From: Desulfosarcina ovata subsp. ovata
Lineage (GTDB): Bacteria > Desulfobacterota > Desulfobacteria > Desulfobacterales > Desulfosarcinaceae
Assembly (NCBI RefSeq): GCF_009689005.1
Contig: NZ_AP021879.1
Coordinates: 7,007,501 to 7,071,500, forward strand
DNA length: 64,000 bases
Reading direction: 5' to 3'
The position numbers and the translations under genes are program-made. Below the pieces are notes generated by a model. The model worked only from the letters and a program-made list of their open reading frames with translations, was not told the origin of the DNA and did not search any database. Position 1 is the first letter of the stretch, and each line of letters begins with the position of its first letter. Below are positions 32,946-41,900 of the stretch, piece by piece.

Positions 32946-34595
32946 ATGACCATGCAAAGGATAAATTCAGCAGCTGAGTTGGATGCAAGAAGAGAAGATA
33001 TACGGGCCGGGAAAGACGCTGACAGGCCGGCCATTGCCGTATGTTCCGGTGCGGGTTGCGCGGGCTTAAGCAACGGCCGAGTGATCGCAGCGTTTGAAAA
33101 AGAACTGGAAAGCCAAGGGCTGGCGGGAAAAGTCGACCTCAGGGCCACCGGATGCCACGGTCTTTGTGAGCTGGGGCCCAATGTGGTCATCTATCCGGAA
33201 GAGATCTACTATGTCCATGTAAAACCCGAGGACGTTGCGGAAATCGTCAAGGAAACCGTCCAAGGCAAAAAGGTGGTCGATCGCCTGGTTTATTCGGATC
33301 CGGCAAGCGGTGAGAAAGCCGTGCATTTAAGCGAGATTCCGTTTTACAAATACCAATCCCGGAACCTGATCGGCAACAATACCCGGATCAATCCTTCCAG
33401 TATCGACGACTATATCGGGATCGGCGGATATGCGGCGCTTGCCAAAGCGCTTTTTGGAATGAAACCCGAACAGGTGCTGGACGAAGTCAAAAAGGCCAAC
33501 CTCCGCGGACGCGGCGGCGGTGGATTTCCCGCCGGCTTGAAGTGGGAGACGACCAGAAATGCGCCGGAGAAGGAAAAATACGTGATTGTCAACGGCCACG
33601 AAGGAGAGCCGGGTGCATTCATGGACCGGGCCGTTTTCACGGGAAACCCGCATCTGGTGCTGGAGGGGCTGATTATCGGTGCATACGCCATCGGTGCCCA
33701 TCAGGGATTTATCTACACCCGCCATGACTCAAAGCTGTTGAAGCAGAATATCGACCGTGCCCTGAAACAGGCCCGGGAAAATGGCCTGTTGGGAGAAAAT
33801 ATTCTCGGTTCCGGCTTTGATTTCGATGTGGAAGTTCATTTTGATGTGGGTATTTTCGTTTCCGGTGAATCCAGCGCCCTGATGCGTTCCATTGAAGGAA
33901 AGAATCCGGAACCGCGGCCCAAGTACATCCGGACATCGGTCAGCGGCATCTGGGACAAACCCAGCAATCTGAACAACGTGGAAACCTGGGCCAACGTGCC
34001 GCAGATCATCGAAAAAGGGGCCGAGTGGTATACCGGGATCGGAACGGAGAGCAGCAAGGGAACCAAAATGATTTCGCTTTCCGGCAACATCGTCAACTCC
34101 GGTGTGGTGGAAGTGCCTTTCGGCACCACGCTGCGGCAGATCATCTTCGATATCGGCGGCGGCATTCCCGGAGGAAAAAAGCTCAAGGCACTTCACTTCG
34201 GCGGTGCCATGGGTGGCTCCATTCCCGAAAGTCTCATCGACACGCCGCTGGATTTTGACGCGCTAAAAAAGGTAGGCGCCCCCATGGGTGCCGGTGCGCT
34301 CATGGTGATGGACGAAGATACGGACATGGTCGAGATGGCCAGATTTTTCCTTACCTTTCTCACCAATGAATCCTGCGGCAAATGCGTCCCCTGCCGCGAG
34401 GGAATTCAGCAACTGCTCAAGATTCTGACCGACATCTGCAAGGGAGAAGGAAAAAAAGGCGATATCGAGACTATGGAGGAGATTGCCGACGTGATGAGTG
34501 CGGCATCTTTGTGTTCGTTGGGAAAAACCGCCACCGATCCGCTCCGGGGGACCCTGAAATATTTCAGGGAGGAATACGAAACGAACATTCACTAG
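32946..34595 (+). CDS. bamH: BamH, NuoF-like flavoprotein without ferredoxin tail (cluster 2)
   Basis: 549 residues; either ATG at 32946 or 32952 could be used. The N-terminal [2Fe-2S] domain has CSGAGCA and GCHGLCELGP. The NuoF core has GRGGGGFPAGLKW, but NGHEGEPGAFMD where cluster 1 has NADEGDPGAYMD, and VSGESSALM where cluster 1 has VCGESTALM. The [4Fe-4S] motif SCGKCVPCREG and the later Cys in SLCSLGK are kept. The C-terminal pair of ferredoxin clusters present in cluster 1 BamH is absent; the protein ends soon after LKYFREEYE. It may therefore use a different electron partner. Confidence 0.87.
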   Translation: MTMQRINSAAELDARREDIRAGKDADRPAIAVCSGAGCAGLSNGRVIAAFEKELESQGLAGKVDLRATGCHGLCELGPNVVIYPEEIYYVHVKPEDVAEIVKETVQGKKVVDRLVYSDPASGEKAVHLSEIPFYKYQSRNLIGNNTRINPSSIDDYIGIGGYAALAKALFGMKPEQVLDEVKKANLRGRGGGGFPAGLKWETTRNAPEKEKYVIVNGHEGEPGAFMDRAVFTGNPHLVLEGLIIGAYAIGAHQGFIYTRHDSKLLKQNIDRALKQARENGLLGENILGSGFDFDVEVHFDVGIFVSGESSALMRSIEGKNPEPRPKYIRTSVSGIWDKPSNLNNVETWANVPQIIEKGAEWYTGIGTESSKGTKMISLSGNIVNSGVVEVPFGTTLRQIIFDIGGGIPGGKKLKALHFGGAMGGSIPESLIDTPLDFDALKKVGAPMGAGALMVMDEDTDMVEMARFFLTFLTNESCGKCVPCREGIQQLLKILTDICKGEGKKGDIETMEEIADVMSAASLCSLGKTATDPLRGTLKYFREEYETNIH

Positions 34596-34623
34596 CCAAA
34601 CGGACTATAAAGAGGGTTGATCG

Positions 34624-35238
34624 ATGGGTGACATTACATTGGAAATCGACGGCAAAAGCATCGCGGCAAAAGAGGGCACCACCGTTTTGGAAGCTGCCCG
34701 CAGCGCGGATATTTTCATTCCCACGCTTTGTCACAACGAAATGCTGGAACCGTACGGCGGATGCCGACTGTGCACGGTGGAGGTGGAAAGCCGCGGCCGG
34801 AAAAAACTGGTGGCCAGTTGTCTTTACCCGGTGGAGCCGGACCTGATTGTCCGCACACGCACGGAAATGGTGGATAAGGTTCGCAAACTGGTCCTGGAAT
34901 TCTTGCTTGCGCATGCCCCGGATTCCGTACGCATGAATGAGTTAGCCGCCGAATACGGGGCGGACAAAGACCGCTTCGGAAAGGAATCTTCGTTCTGTAT
35001 CCTGTGCGGTTTGTGCGTGAGATACTGTGCCGAGGTCAAAAAGAGAAACGTCATCGGGTTCGTTGATCAGGGTGCCAAACGGGAGATTAATTTCATTCCC
35101 GAACTGGCCGCCCAATATTGCTGGGACTGCAAGGAGTGTTTTCCGCTGTGTCCGACATCATATTTGCAGGCTGCTTACCATCTGACCCATGCCATCGCGT
35201 TTCCGTCGCTTTCGCTGGATGAGGTTGCGCAGGCTTAA
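34624..35238 (+). CDS. bamI: BamI, NuoG-like iron-sulfur protein (cluster 2)
   Basis: 204 residues: [2Fe-2S] domain with LCHNEMLEPYGGCRLCTVEV and ASCLYP, then two [4Fe-4S] motifs, CILCGLCVRYC and CWDCKECFPLCP. It matches the cluster 1 copy along its length apart from the C-terminal 20 residues. It follows bamH by 28 bp with its own ribosome site. Confidence 0.86.
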   Translation: MGDITLEIDGKSIAAKEGTTVLEAARSADIFIPTLCHNEMLEPYGGCRLCTVEVESRGRKKLVASCLYPVEPDLIVRTRTEMVDKVRKLVLEFLLAHAPDSVRMNELAAEYGADKDRFGKESSFCILCGLCVRYCAEVKKRNVIGFVDQGAKREINFIPELAAQYCWDCKECFPLCPTSYLQAAYHLTHAIAFPSLSLDEVAQA

Positions 35239-35257
35239 ACACCATAGGAGGTGACCC

Positions 35258-35740
35258 ATGGCGGCACTATTTTCCGCCCGAGAGATCGCCGCAGCTGCGG
35301 TTGAAAAAGAAAAGATGCGCAGGGCGTTTTATCAGTCCGTGGCCGAACTGACCACGGACGAAAAACTCAAGGCGCTTTTTACCTTCCTCAAAGAGGAAGA
35401 AGACCATCACGTCCATGAATTTGAAAACATTCGTGATCATTTTCCCGAAGAAGGGGGGCACCCGGAAGAGTATGTCGAAGATATGGAAGCCTATATGGAT
35501 TCGGTCATTGACGACCGACTCTATGCGGACATCGACTCCGAGGCGTTCGTCCAAAAGGCCCTTGGCGAAGGCAATGTGTTTGATATGGCCATCGGTTTTG
35601 AAAAAGATGCCATTTTATATTTTCGCGAGTTCCTTCCCTTTTTAAATTCATCCGACCGGACCATTGTTGAGAAAATGATTGATGAGGAAAAGGGACATAT
35701 CCGGAAACTGGCGGATATGAAAAAACAAGTGGCCGGATAG
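35258..35740 (+). CDS. Rubrerythrin/ferritin-like diiron protein
   Basis: 160 residues forming a four-helix bundle. Diiron-type ExxH motifs are visible: KEEEDHHVHEF near residue 50 and DEEKGHIRKL near 145, with a further Glu in AVEKEKM and GFEKDAI. No rubredoxin domain (CxxC pairs) is attached. Such proteins reduce peroxide or store iron in anaerobes. It begins 19 bp after bamI with an aggaggtga site, so it appears to be part of the bam operon and may protect the oxygen-sensitive enzymes. The role is inferred. Confidence 0.75.
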   Translation: MAALFSAREIAAAAVEKEKMRRAFYQSVAELTTDEKLKALFTFLKEEEDHHVHEFENIRDHFPEEGGHPEEYVEDMEAYMDSVIDDRLYADIDSEAFVQKALGEGNVFDMAIGFEKDAILYFREFLPFLNSSDRTIVEKMIDEEKGHIRKLADMKKQVAG

Positions 35741-37087
35741 ATGATATGCCGCCGAGAACATCCCCAAAACGTTTATAACGGATTCCGGTCCATGGAAACA
35801 TCGCTGGTACTGAAAAATGGACTGGCGGGCGGCGGCGTCTCCGGACGAAGCACCACATGGGCGCCCGACGGACCGGAACCGCTCTCCTGGGGCCTGAAAG
35901 AGGCGTTGCGGCTGGTCCTTGAGACCATCCGTCCCCTTCCCGCCGAAGAGGTCTCCCTGGTGGAAAGCGTGGGACGGATGGCAGCGGCCGATCTTTTCTC
36001 GCTGGTAAATTCACCGGGCATGGACTCTTCCCGCAAGGATGGCTTTGCTGTGGCTTCCGGGGACATTGCCGGGGCCACGGAAAGCGATCCCGTCCAGCTG
36101 CCGGTTTCGGGTACCCTGGCCGCCGGTGACAAAAGCGACATTCCGCTTTGCCCCGGAACCACCGTCCGGGTTTTGACCGGTGCCCGGATTCCCGCCGGCG
36201 TCGATGCGGTGGTGGCCGAGGAATACGTTGTCCGGAAGGGAAACACCATCCTTTTCGGCTCACCGATCCGGCCCGGCAAGAACGTGCTGCTTCGCGGCAG
36301 CGATATCTCCATGGAACACCGCATTGTGGGGGCAGGGCAACTGATCAGCCCGCTCGTCGCCGGCCTGCTGGCCGCGGGCGGATACAGCACGGTTCCGGTG
36401 AGGAAAACACCCACGGTGGGCATTGTGGGAACCGGCGATGAAATCGTCAAGCCAGGTACCCCTCTGAAAGACGGTCAGTTGTATGCCAGCAATATTGTCA
36501 CCCTTGCGGGGTGGTGCAAAAAATACGCAATGCCCTCGCGCATGACTACGGTCAAAGACGATTACGACGCCCTGTACGATACCCTGAAAGCGCTTTCGGA
36601 AGAAACCGACGCCCTGATTACTTCCGGCGGCGCATGGATGAGCGACCGTGATTTCGTTGCCCAGGCCTTTGATGAGCTGGGCTGGAGAAAACTGTTTCAC
36701 CGGATCCGCATGGGCCCCGGAAAAGCCGTGGGTTTCGGCATGCTGGGCAACAAACCCGTATTCGTCCTTGCCGGCGGGCCGCCATCCAACCTGATGGGCT
36801 TTCTCCAGATTGCCCTGCCGGGACTTCAGGCCCTTTGCGGCCATGCCGACCCGGGGCTGCCCACCATCACTGCCCGGCTGGCCCAGGATATCAAGGACGG
36901 CAAAAAAGACTGGTCGGATTTTTATTACGGGAAACTTGAAGCGGGAGACGATTTGCCGCTCTTTCATCCCATGAAAAAACGCATCCGCCTGGCTGGCATT
37001 GCCGAAACGACAGCCGTGGCCCGCGTTCCCGAAGGAGAGGAAACGCTTTTGGCCGGTTCGGTGATATCCGTGCAGCGGATCGAATAG
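35741..37087 (+). CDS. MoeA-like molybdopterin/tungstopterin metal transferase, variant subfamily
   Basis: 448 residues from the ATG directly after the rubrerythrin stop (TAGATG); a start at 35792 is also possible, and MoeA similarity begins near LSWGLKEALRLVLETI. Motifs are SRKDGFAV, RVLTGARIPAGVDAV, GTGDEIVKPG, ITSGGAWMSDRDFVAQAF and LAGGPPSNLMGF. These group it with the moeA-like gene at 13801-15015 and separate it from ordinary MoeA. One variant copy closes each bam cluster, suggesting a dedicated role in loading the tungsten cofactor of BamB. Confidence 0.82.
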   Translation: MICRREHPQNVYNGFRSMETSLVLKNGLAGGGVSGRSTTWAPDGPEPLSWGLKEALRLVLETIRPLPAEEVSLVESVGRMAAADLFSLVNSPGMDSSRKDGFAVASGDIAGATESDPVQLPVSGTLAAGDKSDIPLCPGTTVRVLTGARIPAGVDAVVAEEYVVRKGNTILFGSPIRPGKNVLLRGSDISMEHRIVGAGQLISPLVAGLLAAGGYSTVPVRKTPTVGIVGTGDEIVKPGTPLKDGQLYASNIVTLAGWCKKYAMPSRMTTVKDDYDALYDTLKALSEETDALITSGGAWMSDRDFVAQAFDELGWRKLFHRIRMGPGKAVGFGMLGNKPVFVLAGGPPSNLMGFLQIALPGLQALCGHADPGLPTITARLAQDIKDGKKDWSDFYYGKLEAGDDLPLFHPMKKRIRLAGIAETTAVARVPEGEETLLAGSVISVQRIE

Positions 37088-37099
37088 TCGCTGGCGGTA

Positions 37100-37245
37100 T
37101 AGAGCCCGTTTGGTAAATCCGTCTAAGGCCCGCTAACGGTGTTGGAAAGTGTCTCAAAATGCTCACATATTACATATGTGCTCCGCTTTTGAGCCATTTT
37201 CCGCCTTGTTATCGAGCCTGATCCAGACTTCTCAAACAGGCTCTA
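37100..37245 (+). repeat. 145-bp hairpin-forming repeat, copy 3
   Basis: It is the same unit as 6086-6230 and 8236-8380 and in the same orientation, with a few more differences (gagcccgtttggtaaatc at the left end). It directly follows the moeA-like gene. Confidence 0.85.
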
Positions 37246-37254
37246 AAAGAAGCT

Positions 37255-37282
37255 AAAGGGTCAAGTGCAGACTTGACCCTTT
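37255..37282 (+). terminator. Strong hairpin after bam cluster 2, likely two-way terminator
   Basis: The 12-bp perfect stem aaagggtcaagt/acttgacccttt has a gcag loop and ends in a short T-run (tttt). It lies between the plus-strand moeA-like gene and the minus-strand small gene at 37318, so it could end both transcripts. Confidence 0.7.
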
Positions 37283-37317
37283 TGTCAGTTGGTAAACACT
37301 ATAGTGCGAAACGCCCG

Positions 37318-37569
37318 CTACAATTTGAAGTTACCTGCGTTTCTGAATATACTGACTAATGATCGCTTTGAATTCAAGAGCTGACCTTTACTTTCTATTT
37401 TAAAATACCTGATGGATCTGCTTAATCGATCCACCACTGATTCGCTACAGGAAACGAAGTTCGTTCCATCCCTCAGATATAGATTAAAGAATTTATCTCC
37501 TTTCTCATTGCAGTAATCTAAATCCTTTGTAACCCATTCACTGTTTTTCTCATTAGCAGGCATAGCCAT
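37318..37569 (-). CDS. Small hypothetical protein, faintly LytTR-like
   Basis: 83 residues from the ATG at 37569, chosen because a perfect aggagg site lies 6 nt upstream; the longer frame to 37641 has none. It is basic and mostly beta in pattern. The order FFNLYLRDGTNFVS, ESVVDRLSRSIRYFKIE and LLNSKRSLVSI recalls a LytTR DNA-binding domain (strand, helix, strand), but the match is weak. It is isolated between a terminator and a dispersed repeat. Function unknown. Confidence 0.5.
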   Translation of the reverse strand: MAMPANEKNSEWVTKDLDYCNEKGDKFFNLYLRDGTNFVSCSESVVDRLSRSIRYFKIESKGQLLNSKRSLVSIFRNAGNFKL

Positions 37570-37645
37570 GTAAAACCTCCTTTTTTTTAAAATATAGAAG
37601 TAAGCAGTGAAAGTAAATCTTGAATAACAACCACTATACATATTT

Positions 37646-37755
37646 TTGTTCTTCTTCGCAAGCTGAACCTTTGAAAAACAGCAATTCTCGATGAATGATT
37701 GGACTTTCGTTGAAAGTCAAATAGCGACTGCAAATTGATGGGATTGGTCCACTTA
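37646..37755. repeat. Dispersed repeat of about 100 bp, copy A
   Basis: Highly similar to 46791-46890. Shared cores include cagcaattctcgatgaatg, tcgttgaaagtcaaat and gcgact. It lies right at and after the stop codon of tesB; the other copy lies 45 bp past another minus-strand gene's stop. Confidence 0.7.
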
Positions 37756-38637
37756 AGCATCGTCCTTGTGGTAGCGAATCAGCCCCTCCTGGGCCACGGA
37801 GGCCACCAGAACACCCTCCCTGGTAAAAAAACGGCCAACGGTCAGGCCCCTGGCCCCAGACGCACTGGGGCTGTTCATTTCGAAAAGCATCCAGTTGTCC
37901 ATACGGAAATCCCGGTGAAACCACATGGCGTGATCCAGGCTGGCCGTCTGAATCTCGGGATTCCAGACGGTGTGGCCATGGGGACGCAGGGAGGTGGGGA
38001 CCATGCCGAAATCCGAGGCGTAGGCCAGCATGTACTGGTGCACGGCCGGATCGTCGGGCATGGGACCGATGGCCCGGAACCAGAACGCGCAACTTGGCGC
38101 CTTTTTTTCCGGACGCGATGGGTCGATCGGATCAATGGGCCGGAGCTCAATGGGTTTGTCACAGAGAACTTTCTCACGGATGCCCGGGGGCAAATGGTCG
38201 CCCAGCCGCCGGGCCATCTCGATATCCGGTTCCAGCCCCGTCGGCCCCTGCACATCGGGCATTTTTTTCTGGTGGCCGAACCCGGGTTCAACGATCTGAT
38301 ACGATGCGGACATGAAAAAAATGGCATGGCCTTTCTGAACGGCCACCACCCGGCGAGTGGTGAAGCTTTTACCGTCCCGAATACAGTCCACCGTATAGAC
38401 GATTGGCTTGGTTGCATCCCCGGGACGCATAAAATAGGCATGCAGGCTATGGGTATGACGGTCGGCGGGAACGGTCTGGGAAGCGGCCGACAGCGCTTGA
38501 CCCAAAATCTGGCCACCAAACACGGCTCTATAGCCCAGGTCCTGGCTCTGCCCCCGGAAAATATTTTCTTCGATTTTCTCCAGTTTCAACAATTGCAACA
38601 GTTCTTCAAGAACGTTTTTCTCAACACAAACAGACAT
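37753..38637 (-). CDS. tesB: Acyl-CoA thioesterase II
   Basis: 294 residues from the ATG at 38637 (MSVCVEKNVLEELLQLLKLE), which lines up with the usual TesB N-terminus; the frame stays open to 38745, but the extra 36 residues do not look like the family. It is a double-hotdog fold that hydrolyses acyl-CoA to acid and CoA. Family marks are FGGQILGQALSAASQTV, HSLHAYFMRPGD, SLDHAMWFHRDF with the active-site Asp, and VASVAQEGLIR with the active-site Gln. The weak aagaga ribosome site fits. It may release CoA when aromatic or ring-cleavage acyl-CoAs build up, but this is inferred from the neighbourhood only. Confidence 0.9.
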   Translation of the reverse strand: MSVCVEKNVLEELLQLLKLEKIEENIFRGQSQDLGYRAVFGGQILGQALSAASQTVPADRHTHSLHAYFMRPGDATKPIVYTVDCIRDGKSFTTRRVVAVQKGHAIFFMSASYQIVEPGFGHQKKMPDVQGPTGLEPDIEMARRLGDHLPPGIREKVLCDKPIELRPIDPIDPSRPEKKAPSCAFWFRAIGPMPDDPAVHQYMLAYASDFGMVPTSLRPHGHTVWNPEIQTASLDHAMWFHRDFRMDNWMLFEMNSPSASGARGLTVGRFFTREGVLVASVAQEGLIRYHKDDA

Positions 38638-38787
38638 AACCGATCTCTTTTCATAACAAGTAAGCGTTTTCAAAATGGCGTTGACAACCTTCGCGCTCAT
38701 GAGGATGACTGATGAGGCTGATGCTCTTATAGTCCCCATGGCCAATATCCTTCAACCCTTTTAAAACCAAAACCAAGGAGGACATGC

Positions 38788-38886
38788 ATGCCGGCAGCGA
38801 AAAATGCAACGGAAATTTTCAAATATAATGAGAGCTCTGTTTCATCCATCAGGCAGCTTTTTGCCATCCGATCGTTGTTTCCTTGA
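38788..38886 (+). CDS. 32-codon open frame behind a perfect ribosome site
   Basis: aaggagg at 38775-38781 stands 6 nt before ATG, then 32 codons (opening MPAAKNATEIFKYNESS, ending AIRSLFP) and TGA. It lies in the 280-bp gap between tesB and the activase gene, on the opposite strand to both. It is either a small protein, a leader peptide or the surviving start of a lost gene. The ribosome site is the only strong evidence. Confidence 0.35.
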   Translation: MPAAKNATEIFKYNESSVSSIRQLFAIRSLFP

Positions 38887-38920
38887 CAGCCAATATTTTT
38901 TTGCCACCTTTCCGCCAGCC

Positions 38921-41900
38921 TTAACCATTCACTACAGCAAGAGAATCGGCGGCACCATCCTTTGTGGCATGGATAAAAAAGGCTAATCGGTTCTGTATAT
39001 TAACATCACTGTTGCCTGCATCCATGTCCAAGGTGAGAAAATTTAAATCCGGAAAGAGATCTGCTACTTTTTTGGAAATACCCTTGGCCACAATATGGTT
39101 GGCAATGCATCCAAACGGCTGAAGGCTGATAATATTCCGGATTCCGGATTCCGCCATGGTAACGATCTCACCGGGCAGCAACCACCCCTCTCCGGCCTGG
39201 TTGGAAAGGCTAACGATTTTTTCTGCTTTTTTTGAGAGTTCAACGATGGGTTGAATCGGTTCCAAGGCAAACCTGAAAGACGACATCAGGTTGTTGACGT
39301 ACCGAATTTTAGCATCAACCCGCCTTTGCACGAAAGCCAAACTCCATCTGTCCAAACTGAGAGATGACTGAATGTGATGGACCTGATTAAACGGGATATT
39401 GACAAACGTCTGAAGAAAAAAAGTAATCAGTGGCGGAACGATGACCTGGATGCCTTCACGCGTCAATCGCTCAACAATATTTCCATTGCTAAACGGATTG
39501 TATTTTACATATATTTCACCGACCAGACCCACTTTGGGATAGCTGCCGGCATACGTTTTAATCCTGTTGAAATCACCAATCGCCTTTTTCAAAATATCAT
39601 CACCGTCTTTAAGGGTCCATCGGCCGATATGATTGCGGGCCTGGTCAAAATGCTTTTTCAGCACCGCCAGGGAATCCCCCCTTGTGATCTCCCTGACAGC
39701 CGTGGCATGATACATTCGGATGAGCTGATCGACCACCAGGAGGATTGAGAATATCAAGCTGATCACTCTAGGCCTGTTAACGGAAAAGCCGGGCTGGATG
39801 TTTGCACTCTTTGTGCTGAAGGATGCGGCCACAACCGGAATGTTATCGTATCCCGCCAGCAAAAGGGCCTTTTTCAAGAGTGACACGTAGTTTGTCGCTC
39901 GGCATTGTCCACCTGTTTCGGTAAGTGCCACCGCCGTTTCATTTAAACGATAGTTTCCGCTTTTCAACGCTTTGATAATATCGCCGATCGTCACTATGGC
40001 CGGATAACACGCGTCGTTATTGACGTACTTTAGCCCCAGTTTTACCGAGTTTGTATCTGACGGTGGAAGAACCTCCAGCGGATATCCCATTAGCGAAAAA
40101 GCGGATTGTATAAAAATCGAATAAAACGGAGAAAAGTTTGGCACTAACACCTTGCGATGCCTGTCTTTTTTATTGAACGCCGGCAACTTGTGGCGACAGG
40201 CCGGGACCGTTGGTTTTAAGGCTTCCGAGCGTGATTCCACCAAGGATCGAATGCGCAACTTCGCCGAACCAATGCTGGTGACTTCGTCAATTTTCAAAAT
40301 AGTGGGCGTTTTTCCATATGTCTTGAGAATGGCTTTCACTTCATCGATCACAATGGCATCCGGCCCGCATCCGAATGAGTTGAGTTGTAGAAATTCCGCA
40401 TGGGGCTCTTTGCCGGTCCAATGGGCGGCGCGGTAAAGCCGGTTGGAATATTCCCATTGATCGGCGACTTCCAGTGAATCGGGTAGAACAATATTGTCAA
40501 GTGGCAGAGCATCTTCTGTCAACACATGAATCCCCATTCGGCTGATCAAATCGGGGATGTCATGATTAATTGCCGGATCGACATGATAGGGACGTCCGGC
40601 AAGGACCACCATCAATTCTTTATGGGCCCTTGCTTTTTCAATGGTTTTTCGGCCTGCTTCCTGAAGCGTCTTTTTAAAATCATTCATCGCCTGCAACGCC
40701 CTGGAAAAGGCCTGTTGAAATTTTAATTCAGTGACATGGAAACCACTAACATACTGCCAGCAAGCCTTTTTTAACAGTTTTGTTTCGTTAAAGTTGATGG
40801 CAGGGCTATCAAGCGCCACACCATATCGCTCCGGGTTGATGGCACTGTCTATGACGTCCGGATAACCCGTCACGATGGGGCAATTGAAATGATTGGCTTC
40901 ATCTTTGAACTGGCCGGTCTCGAAGACGACACGCGGAAAAAAGATGCGATCCACTTTTTTCTCTATGAGGTCAAATATGTGCGCATGAACCTGCTTTGCC
41001 GGATAACAAATATTGTCGGACATGATTGTCGTGGCACTTTTTGGACGAAGACCGTCATTGGGCGAAGAGCGGATGACCCTGAAACCGATTTCAGCAAAAA
41101 AGGTGGCCCAAAACGGGTAGTTCTCAAAAAAATTCAAAACCATCGGAATACCTATGGACAATGTGCCCCTGTCAGCCGATGCATCGGGCAAACGCTCCAA
41201 CAATGCATGCTTTACTTTGAAAAGATTATCGCCGGGTTTAATCACCTTATCGCCATTGGTAAAATGGCGTTCGCAACGATTCCCGGTATAATAGCTGCGT
41301 CCATTGGGGAACCGCAGCATCTGCACCCTGCAGTTATTTGTGCACCCCTTGCAGACGAGTTGTTTTTCTACTGCCTTGCAGCTTGAATCCAGGTTTTGAA
41401 ACAGCGTCGGTTTACTCCCGGCATTGCCATCTTCTTCTCCTGAACACTGCCGGGCAGTAATGGCCGCCCCATAGGCGCCCATGTATTCGGCAATGGTTGG
41501 CCGAATCACTTTTCTTCCCAATAATTTCTCAATGGCCCTTAAGACCGCCGGGTTTTTAAATGTGCCGCCCTGTACGACAACACGATCGCCCAGTTCATCC
41601 GTATCGGAAATTCTCAATACTTTGTGCAGGCAGTTCTGGATAACCGAGTAAGACAATCCTGCTGCCACATCAGCCACATCGTTGCCTTGGCGCAATGCCT
41701 GTTTAACACTGGAGTTCATGAAAACCGTACAGCGGCTGCCTAAATCCACGGGATGTTTGGCGGAGCAGGCCAGTTCACCGAATTCGGCCGCAGTGTATCC
41801 CAGAGAATCGGCAAATGTCTCTATAAAAGAACCACAACCGGATGAACAGGCTTCGTTGACTTCGATTTTCTTGATTATTCCATCTTCAACGAAGATGGCC

